The notes beneath the pieces were generated by a model that was not told the origin of the DNA, did not search any database, and worked only from the letters and a program-made list of their open reading frames with translations. Both the position numbers and the translations under genes were made by a program. From contig CM030717.1 in NCBI GenBank assembly GCA_017979445.1, forward strand, positions 22,121,288 through 22,185,287: a stretch of DNA of 64,000 nt. Reading direction: 5' to 3'. This document shows positions 56,387-64,000 of the stretch, piece after piece; position 1 is the stretch's first letter; each line of letters begins with the position of its first letter. Source of the stretch: Akebia trifoliata (Eukaryota; Streptophyta; Magnoliopsida; Ranunculales; Lardizabalaceae).

Positions 56387-57607
56387 AAAAGAAGATAACA
56401 CAATAATTAAAAAGTATAATCCATTTTTAAATGAACAAATATAGACATCTAAAAGCAATATCGGAACTAAGCATGATTTAAATTGACCTTATCTAAGATT
56501 AAACCATCAAAATTCTCGATAATTTAAAATAGACATTCAATACTTATAAACAAAAAGGTAAATCAATTAAGAACATTAAAACATGATAAATTCAGAACAA
56601 ATTCATTCATTATATTTTGCTTTGGCTTCATTAACCTCTCTAATGGAGGTTTAGCCAAGAAACACTACAAAATCAATCAAAGAAAAATTAAATAAAAAGA
56701 TAGAGATGAGAAAAGAAGAATTTATCTTTATTGATTTTGGGCCCAAATCTAGTAGAGTCTCCTTACAAAATCGAACTTAGAAAAATATAAATCCTAATTC
56801 TCTAAACTTAATTCTAAATTATTCAGAGATTTTTCTATTTTTCTCTTCATCTTAATATCCTCCCTTTTGAGCTCTGGTTTGGTCCCCTATTTATAAAGAT
56901 ACTATATTAGGGTTTTTGAGGTTTTGGATAACTTTATGAATTCGTACAATTCTGTAATTTGATTTCAATCAAAACTTTTTTCCGCGGACAACATACTGTA
57001 TGAATCTCGAGGCAATTCAATTTATGTTCACCGCACTGCTCTATCCAACCTGGGTGCCACGGTCCATAAGGGCGCACTAGGTCTGGGTCTTGGTCTGTTG
57101 ACTTTGCTCGGATCCTAGATCATAGTAAATGCTTCAAATGCTTCTGGTTCATTTTCAAAAATTTATGACATTTTCCTATTACACAAAAATAATTGTAATT
57201 AGTGCAAAAAAAACATAATTTTATTGAAATCGATTATTATTATGGACTAATGATAAATTATATCTAATTAGGGAATCTATATAATTTACTTGTAAAATCT
57301 ATGTAATTAGGGCTCTAGAAACCACTTTCTAGACCCTTATCCTTAGGGTTAGTATGACCTTAGGATTGAAATTTGTCTTTACCCGTTAACCATTAGATAG
57401 TATTGGATTGTATTAGAGATCAAACGTCTCGATCAGATGTATCGGGTCCTAACACCTTTTGAAATCCGTAACTCGATCCATTGCCCATTTCTCTTATTCG
57501 AGGATCGTTCCAAATCCATTTTGGAGTTATCCTTTGGTTCCTAGACCTAAACTAAGGGGTGACTCCTAATTCCTAGAAAATCCCCCCAATTCAGTTATAT
57601 TGTTTGT
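56387..57607 (+). repeat. Degraded LTR remnant
   Basis: 57380-57600 matches the R-U5 end of LTR A in plus orientation: GGTCCTAACACCTTTTGAAA, then GGTTCCTAGACCTAAACTAA and a GGTGACTCC that corresponds to the PBS-like decamer. No PBS follows. The rest (56387-57380) is AT-rich without a recognised start, so the left limit is uncertain; it may include host sequence. Confidence 0.45.
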
Positions 57608-57644
57608 AAAAAAAAATGTCTAAGATGCTTTCAATTTATTAAAT

Positions 57645-57765
57645 GAGAGTTGCTATTGTCACACCAACTTTTGATAACGCCGCACCAACTGTGTGCAATT
57701 CTTTGACGATTTATTTAGGAATTGGTATGGCATAAATAAAAGTTGGTTTGACAATAGTAATTCTC
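57645..57765. mobile_element. Small TIR element (MITE-like), about 121 bp
   Basis: The left end GAGAGTTGCTATTGTCACAC and the inverted right end GAGAATTACTATTGTCAAAC agree at most positions over 28 bases (both continue CAACTTTT). Flanks are TATTAAAT and TTTTAAAT (7 of 8 identical). It has no coding capacity. The superfamily is not decided: the 8-base flank suggests hAT, the GAGA start suggests Mutator. Confidence 0.6.
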
Positions 57766-57774
57766 TTTTAAATA

Positions 57775-58660
57775 CATGTCACCTTAAGTTCATTTCTAAA
57801 TTCATTCATCTCGTATTAATGAATGAACCTTAATCAATAAATCAACATAAATGCCATAAACCTTAATCCATGCATCTAAATACATTAATTTAAGTTCATG
57901 AACTTGGTTTGGATTTAAATACAATAAACCTCTTTGGTTCATTTCTATACATCATACATCCCCTTTGGAAAGAGATTTAAATACTCATTTAATGATTTAA
58001 TAAAAAAAATCATATAAATTTATTTTATTTAAATAAAAAATCAACAAAAGGAAGAGGAGAAGTTTTTGTAAAATTTTAAGTTTTCAGATGAGGAGCATTT
58101 TGGTCTGAATAAAACAATCATTATAGCAAATAGCCTTATTTTTTTTTTATTTATAATAGTTTCAAAATGACACCTAGCTACTTATTTGGCTAAACTAACC
58201 AAACTTTTTGCCAAATTTCCCCTTATAAAATTTAGATTTTTAAAATTTTATTTAAGTTTATAAAAGGATGACCTAAGTGGGTTCAATTAAATTCAAAATC
58301 TGATCCAATTAGGACACGTATCGATCTCAGGCCCTAACCGATAGTCTGAGGTTATATAGGGTTGCTTAAGCCTGAATCACGTCAGCCCAATTTACAATCC
58401 TTTATTCATCATGGTATGTATGAGATTAAATCCCATTACTATACATACAAAGATTATAATTCAACAATAGCTTTAAAGATTCCACCAACCGAGTGATTGT
58501 GTTTGGTCACAGACCAACACCATTTGGACATGTGGCGCTAATGATATCATATCGAACAAACAATCACTCCCCCCAACCCCCCCCACATGTGATAACTTGG
58601 AGTTGAATAAAATAATCTAGTGGCTAGTAGTACACGATCTATTCTCAAAATAAGGCGGAA
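57775..58660. other. Intergenic, nothing recognised
   Basis: AT-rich DNA with homopolymer runs, no coding pattern, and no LTR or repeat that I could match to the rest of the window. It resembles the 5' side of the small ORF at 58717. Confidence 0.4.
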
Positions 58661-58716
58661 GTAAATATATATATATAAATAAAGAGAAGAAGTAAATCTT
58701 GTCCAGACCGACTCAA

Positions 58717-58917
58717 ATGTTGCAATTGTTCTTCGCTGTGGCCTTCTCGGCAGTACCTCTCACCCTCTACGTTCCGCCCGTACGAAGCTTGAATCTCTTT
58801 GTGGAAACTTTAGAGACACTTGTACGGCAGACGACCGTGTACACTATAAGAGCTTACCCTCGTTTACGACTCGCGTATTCGAGGATCTTGGCTTCTGTGC
58901 GTCGTCTCAGGCTTTAG
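58717..58917 (+). CDS. Small hydrophobic protein, 66 aa, probable host gene
   Basis: This intact ORF starts at ATG 58717 and ends TAG 58915-58917. The N-terminus is a hydrophobic helix (FFAVAFSAVPLTLYVPP) that could be a signal anchor or membrane segment. The C-terminal half is Arg-rich with a likely amphipathic helix (YPRLRLAYSRILASVRRLRL). The frame stays open upstream to 58699, but there is no ATG there. I recall similar short plant proteins of unknown function, without being able to name one. G+C content (about 50 percent) is clearly above the flanks, supporting coding. An AT run with TATATAAAT (58672-58680) lies only 37 bases upstream, close for a TATA box with a normal leader. Function unknown. 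Confidence 0.6.
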   Translation: MLQLFFAVAFSAVPLTLYVPPVRSLNLFVETLETLVRQTTVYTIRAYPRLRLAYSRILASVRRLRL

Positions 58918-59905
58918 AATTATCGGATCCAGATCTTCAGATTCTAGGTTCTTTCTTTTGTATTTTATTATAATTTTCATTTTCATTTTCATTTTTTTAA
59001 AGTAGTTTGTTTTTTTTTTTTATAACCCTTTTAATTGTTGTTACCTTGTTGGAAAAATATGGATCCTTCCTAGTTTTTTCTGCTGCGGTTGATGTACATG
59101 GATGATATTATTTCTAATTAACGAATCGGTGAATCGAGATAGAATTTTGGGGTTATTATTTCAGGTGTTAAGGTAGGATTGGGATTGGGGTTAGATTGAT
59201 TTGATTGTTGGGTTATTTAGATTTTCCCCTTTAATCTTTTAATGGTTTGGCTTTTAGTGAATGAAATTTCAATTTTTCTTTTCCTTCTTCTCATAGTTTT
59301 GACCTAATTTTGGGATTTTAGTGATGGGTTCCTTGAATTTGAATTTCTACTTGTTTTTCCCTTAAATCATGGATTTTTTTTTTGGGTGGGTTTTAAAATC
59401 GAACTCTTGGGATGATGGGTTCCCTGTCTTTTCTTCGATTTTATTTTATTGGTGTCTAACCTGATTTTGACTTTTAGTTTTGGGCCTAAAGAATGTTATA
59501 TTGGCATTTGAGAGCAGGAAAAGACATTTTTTTAAATTCCATTTATAGTTCTTACTTTACTCATCCTTGAGAAGAAGAAGAAAAAAATATCTCTAGAACA
59601 ACGGGAAACAATCAACCGATAAAAAAAAAAACAAATTTCAATTTCTATATCTTAGCTTGTTTTTCATGGTGGGTATGAATGGATGGCCGACCTATTGGTC
59701 AATGTATTATAATAATAATTATTTTAGGACACCTATTCACATCCACAGGTTTAAGACCAAACTGTTGACTTGCCCCAAGTTAAAGCTGAATGAGATCTCT
59801 CTTTTTTTTTTCCACTTATTTTCTTTCCACACCTGATGAGGATATAATTCAGTTATTCATATGTATGTGATTCACTAAAGTTAAATTTATTAGATTTAAT
59901 TATGG
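58918..59905. other. Downstream/intergenic, nothing recognised
   Basis: T-rich DNA following the small ORF. It could contain its 3' UTR; AATAAA-like signals are not distinct (TATTTTATTATAAT near 58960). No repeats or genes were seen. Confidence 0.4.
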
Positions 59906-60342
59906 TAAATTTATTAAAACATGCACGACATGATTATTTATCAAAATATTAAATTGTATATCTTATTTTTGAAAACGATAATTTATTGCTTTTAAAAATA
60001 TTTTATTTTATCAAAGTAGTAAACACAATAATTTTTATATTTTTGCTACCAAAAATATTCTTTTTGTTAGGAGTATCCTTTTAATATGATATCAGATGTA
60101 TTTTATATAATGCCAAAAGGAATCTTTTGACATGAGATTAAAATGTATTCTATATAGTGTTTGAAGAATTCTTTCGATAAAAAAAAGTATTTTCAATAGC
60201 AAAAGTATGGAAATTATTATTTTTATTATTTTGGTAATATAAAATATTTTTGAAAATGGTAAACTATCATTTTTGAAAATAAGATGTACAATTTATCGTT
60301 TTGATAAATAAGTCTGAAAAGTTCTCTATTTTGGTAAATTTT
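59906..60342. mobile_element. Foldback (near-perfect palindrome) element, about 437 bp
   Basis: The two halves are inverted copies around a centre near 60124. Examples: TTATTTATCAAAA at 59933 against its inverse near 60310; TTGTATATCTTATTTTTGAA near 59952 against the inverse of 60265-60295; TTTTTGCTACCAAAAATATT near 60040 against the inverse of 60195-60215. There is almost no loop. The arms match at most positions, with small indels. It resembles long-TIR MITEs or foldback elements. No target duplication could be fixed. Confidence 0.7.
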
Positions 60343-60479
60343 TCCTCAGAAAATTTATAGACATGTTAAGTTCCTCCGAGGGTGGGCCAAAGTGGAAAAA
60401 AAAAAAACAAACAAAATTATCTTTTTGGGTTGTTCTTCTTTTTGTCTTTTCCGGTGAATCAACACACCGGAGACCAGCC

Positions 60480-60745
60480 ACAAATCTCCGACACCTCCTC
60501 TCTCTTTGTTTTTCTTCTTCTCTTCTTCCTCTGATCTCTCTTACCCTTTTTGTTTTTCTTCTTCTCCCCCTCCTTCAATATCTCTCTCCCTCTCTTTTTG
60601 TCTTCTTCTTCTTCTTCTCCTCCACCTCTTTCGATTTCTCTTGCCCTTTCTTTGTTTTTTTCTTCTTCTACTTTTCATCCTCCTATGATCTCTCTCCCTC
60701 CCCCTCTCTTTGTTTTCCTTCTTCTCCTCCTTTCCTAAATCTCGA
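60480..60745 (+). repeat. CT-rich low-complexity tract
   Basis: Runs of CTTCTTCTCCTC dominate. Several frames are open only because pyrimidine-rich DNA lacks stop codons; predicted peptides are F/S/L/P low complexity. I do not call a gene. Confidence 0.7.
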
Positions 60746-60759
60746 GTCGTCGGAATAAT

Positions 60760-62100
60760 AGGAGGATGAGAGGGGGTGCCCTTTAATACGGAGTGCCCAC
60801 AACAATTTTGGATAGATAGAACAAATCTGATTCTAGACTATTTATTCTTTTTGAGATTTTTAGTTGTTTTCACATAAAGATACTCCAATGATCAAATTAT
60901 TAGATAAAATTTTGATTAAGGGATACGAAAAGCCTGTAACTTTTTTCATTCATGAAAGTTATATTGATAGACTTTTGAAGATTCCTTGTTAAGTGACTTA
61001 TTTTCAAAGTTGTATCATATTTTTTATTTATTGTAAATGTTATTCATGTCACATCTTACGCTGGTCTTTTGATTTGTGTCAGTGATTGATTGTTCGATGG
61101 TTATGGAAGTAGATTACTCTAGTTGCATGTGGAATGCATGTTTCAATAAGCTGAAACCACTCAACATGTGTTTTGGACATGAATGGAAGTCATTTCGAAA
61201 CGTGACATTAAAATCCATGACAAGATCAAAGGGTCGTGACCGACAGTTCATGTAAATTAACAAAATTACCACATGATCAAAATTGAATACAAGCATCTAG
61301 AAAAAATTGTCTCTATAATAATTATCAAGCACGCAATTATCGAAACATGTCAAGACATGGAGAAAGGTACTTTTGAGACATTGCTCCATGTCATGTATAC
61401 AATAAAATATTATGATATAATCCAAAATATTAACGATTCAATGATGGACTTCAGATAATCCATAAATTATGGCTTTCATGCATAAAGAAAAGTACCTTAT
61501 CTTTGACTTTAGTTTTTTTTTTTTTTTTTTTTTTCAATTGGAGGCTGAAATTTAAAATAGGGAGGTTTTCAGCTCTGTGAATTCACTCGTCTAACTTTTC
61601 TTATTTTTGTCGATGGTCAACTAAGCCCCTTCTTCCTAGACTTGGATTTTGGACTCTTGGTAGGTGCATCAATGGTATGAAGCACTTCTTTCCTCTTTCA
61701 AACTTGTATCGAAAGTAACTCATAGAGTTGGGATTCGGGAGGGAGAGTATTTTGGAACAATGATGGTCGTTCTACCATCACAACCATCGATTGTCATAGC
61801 ATCCTCTTGGAATCATTGCATAAAAGTGGTGCAAAGCTTTTCAAAACTCCAATGAAGGCTTGGAAAAGACGAATGGAACAAGGGCGGAGCGTTGTCTTCG
61901 AGTCTATCTAGTGGCAAGGAGATGTTGAAAATGGAGTACATGATCTTGAGAAGTGCGATTTGGGAGACCCCTCGACTCTATTGGTCCACCCTCTCCCCCT
62001 ATTCTCTCCCAAATACTTTTTTTTTTCCTCTAAAATGATGTATACTAATTAATTAAGAAGAAAAAAAATTGAGATAAAACATCTAAGCTGATGCCCTCTC
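60760..62100. other. Intergenic, nothing recognised
   Basis: AT-rich DNA with one T-run of 24 bases near 61510. Short open frames (61273, 61664 on plus; 61114 on minus) lack motifs or compositional support. No transposon signature was recognised. Confidence 0.4.
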
Positions 62101-62109
62101 TTCCACATT

Positions 62110-62640
62110 TTCAAAAGAGAGCTGATATTGACACCCGAACTTTTAATTATTTTCAATTGTAGAGGTGATTTTTATGATTACCTCAAGATCTTGTTTCTCT
62201 CGATCAGATGACCTGCAACTCCTCAAGGTCGTCCCTGTTCACTGTTCCATAGAGCTTTCAATGCCTAAGTCAGTTTCAATGGAATTTTGACAGAGTTTTA
62301 ATGTAGAAAATTTTTGTAACTTAGATGTGGGGATCCTCCTTTATTTATAGAGTAATTTGTAATTTGCACGTTTCCAACTTTATCTCCTATTTTGAGATAA
62401 GAATCGTGTAGGATCCTCTTTCTAAGAGTCTATTCTATTCAACCGCCCAAATCCCAGGGATTAGAGCCCTTTCCTTTTACGGAATTTCGTTCTCTCAACC
62501 TTTATCCGAGCCCTACTTTCTAGGTGAACTACCGAGCGACTATTCACTTACGATCGGAAGAATACTCTTAGTGAACTCTATTATTCCTTAGTGACATGTG
62601 GCATTACTTCATAGGTCAGAGAATTTATCCTTCCACAATA
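62110..62640 (-). repeat. LTR-like fragment with promoter, minus orientation
   Basis: The minus strand holds TATAAATAAAGGAGGATCCCC (62325-62345), followed by a transcript-like stretch toward 62120, in the manner of plant LTR promoters. A possible start TGTGGAAGGATAAATTC lies at about 62637. Ends, PBS and family are undetermined. Confidence 0.3.
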
Positions 62641-62779
62641 CCCCCTCTTGGAAGGTCAGGAGTATCTCGGCTTTCTGAGAACTTATACTATTTTACCTTT
62701 AAGTTAAAAATTCTTGACTATGAATCTTTGAAACGACACAAGTTAAATCGGTTGTACGTTCCCAATATGTACATTGAAT

Positions 62780-63165
62780 AATTGTCAAGGATCTGGATTA
62801 GATACAATATTCTGAATGTCCGATAAATTGGGGATCGTCGAAGTAAGAGGGAATTCGTTACCGAAATTATCAGGATGAATATAGACATGATCCAAGTAAA
62901 AATACATTCCAATTCGGACTCCAACTCCAAATTGGAAGGAAGACAACATCAACAAGGAAACAAAGGGAAACGGAAGGACTAGGGATTGTTCCCTATAAAT
63001 AAGAGGGAAGAGACATTAAAAGGTATGCTTTCTTCTGCACTGAAACTCTACTAAATTTTGTACTTAATCTGACTTGGGAGTCAGAGAGGTATTGTTGCAG
63101 GCACACCCAGAGAGCTAAAGGATCCAGATCCGAAGTAGCGAGGAGAATCTCGAGGTAGTACAAGA
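62780..63165 (+). repeat. LTR-like fragment with TATA box
   Basis: CCCTATAAATAAGAGGG (TATA at 62994-63001) is followed about 80 bases later by AATCTGACTTGGGAGTCAGAG and GTTGCAGGCACACCC, a pattern common near the R-U5 region of plant gypsy LTRs. It joins directly to the decayed integrase at about 63170. The lineage is not determined. Confidence 0.4.
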
Positions 63166-63169
63166 AATT

Positions 63170-64000
63170 GCATCTACAGTACCTTTTTGGGCTTTTACTA
63201 ACTCTAGCGCCATGAAAAATTTTGGTACACTTTTGTTCGATAAAGTTCAACTGCTCGAACCTAGCTTGAACCCAATCTACTTCTTCTAATTCTACTACCA
63301 TCATGATTCTATGCGAGGGGATTTCAAGTGGAATGGTGACTTTTGTTCCATAGACTAAGGAGTACAAAGTTGCCTGAGTGTAACTACAAATTGAAGTATG
63401 GTAGGCGTGCAACGCAAACGGGAGCATATCATGCCAATCTCTATAAGTTAGGGCCATCTTCTCAATAATGTGCTTAATGTTCTTATTTTCAGCTTTCTAT
63501 GGTTCCGATCAACTTGGGTCCATACGAGACAAAACGATGATTGAGAATTTTAGCCATTTACCCAATTGTGCCATGTTGATTACCAATTGTGCCATGTCGT
63601 TGTTCTTGAGATTCAGCATGCTGTCAGTTATAATGGCGTTAGGGATGCCATTCCAACAACTGATGTTTTTGTAGGAATCTATGAACCTGTCCCTTTGTCA
63701 CATTCGTACATGACATTGCTTCCACTTGATGAAATAGTCGATTATTACTAGAATAAAACGCTATCATTGAATATTTTTGTCTTATTTACCCAATCACATC
63801 CATACCCCAAAGAGAGAAGAACAACGATGAAGACACGTTATGTAGTTCAGTCAACAAAACGGAGAACTTTTTGTATAAATTTGGCACAAAAGACATTTTT
63901 GAACATGCTAATAGAGGTCACTTTCTATGGTGGTCTAATAGTAATTGGTACTCAAAATTTTCCTGGCAAGCATATGATTATTCATGTGCGAGTCCACAGG
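63170..64000 (-). pseudogene. pol: Heavily decayed integrase, Tat lineage
   Basis: The minus strand shows FSLWGMDVIG (first Asp, about 63800), and the clear C-terminal block MALTYRDWHDMLPFALHAYH and LYSLVYGTKVTIPLEIPSHR (63330-63457), then DWVQARFEQLNFIEQK. The second Asp and Glu region is only faintly readable, with many stops and indels, more than in any other copy. A 12-15-base word (CCAATTGTGCCATGT) is duplicated near 63560-63597. It continues beyond the window. Confidence 0.7.

Noticed and set aside
60363..60758. Open frame of 131 codons on plus strand
   Set aside because: Pyrimidine-rich low-complexity DNA; peptide is F/S/L/P runs, and several frames are open at once.
61664..61855. 63-codon open frame in the right intergenic region
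   Set aside because: No motif and no compositional difference from its flanks; could not be supported as a gene.

Overview
The window is plant nuclear DNA. About nine tenths of it is decayed Ty3/gypsy LTR retrotransposon sequence of the Tat/Ogre-like group. The evidence is large LTRs opening with TGTAGACACCCC, primer-binding sites matching the 3' end of plant tRNA-Arg, a gag-protease-RT-RNase H-second RNase H-integrase order, and an extra ORF upstream of gag. A eudicot is likely, but the sequence does not fix the species. I saw no rRNA or tRNA gene, no CRISPR array and no bacterial-style operon.

Layout. 1-194 is a minus-strand protease/RT linker scrap. 195-1015 is the start of an LTR of type B (+). 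1016-2801 is a truncated LTR of type A (-). 2802-7600 is the internal region (gag, RT, two RNase H, integrase) of a strongly mutated Tat relative (+). 7601-21521 is element 1 (+): a 4.2-kb LTR A, PBS, leader, DUF7745-like ORF, gag, protease/G-patch, pol and 3' UTR, with no 3' LTR. 21528-25108 is a minus-strand pol fragment of a second family (C). 25109-25495 is a 34-bp tandem array. 25496-40044 is element 2 (-): the same gene order as element 1 in inverted orientation, with a 1.7-kb LTR D, PBS and leader, but no 3' LTR. 40045-56386 is a composite minus-strand element: family C gag-pol, a 52-56-bp tandem array, a solo LTR D (49044-50756) with a perfect 5-bp target duplication, a DUF7745-like ORF, leader, PBS and LTR B. 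56387-57607 is a degraded LTR remnant.

From about 57.6 to 62.1 kb the sequence looks like host intergenic DNA. It holds a small TIR element, a small intact ORF (58717-58917, 66 codons) that is the only plausible host gene, a 437-bp near-perfect foldback element, and CT-rich low-complexity DNA. From 62.1 kb to the end are LTR-like promoter fragments and a very decayed integrase (-).

None of the retrotransposon copies can be autonomous: all carry nonsense codons and frameshifts, many of the type expected from deamination of methylated cytosine (CAG to TAG, TGG to TGA/TAG). The most interesting signals are the accessory DUF7745-like ORF kept in three copies; a G-patch-like module after the protease; an array of paired G-boxes in dyad symmetry inside LTR A; a second, PBS-like tRNA-complementary sequence inside U5 of each LTR type; and a leader motif shared by elements with otherwise different LTRs. 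All family names come from motifs recognised by eye and from memory, not from database searches.
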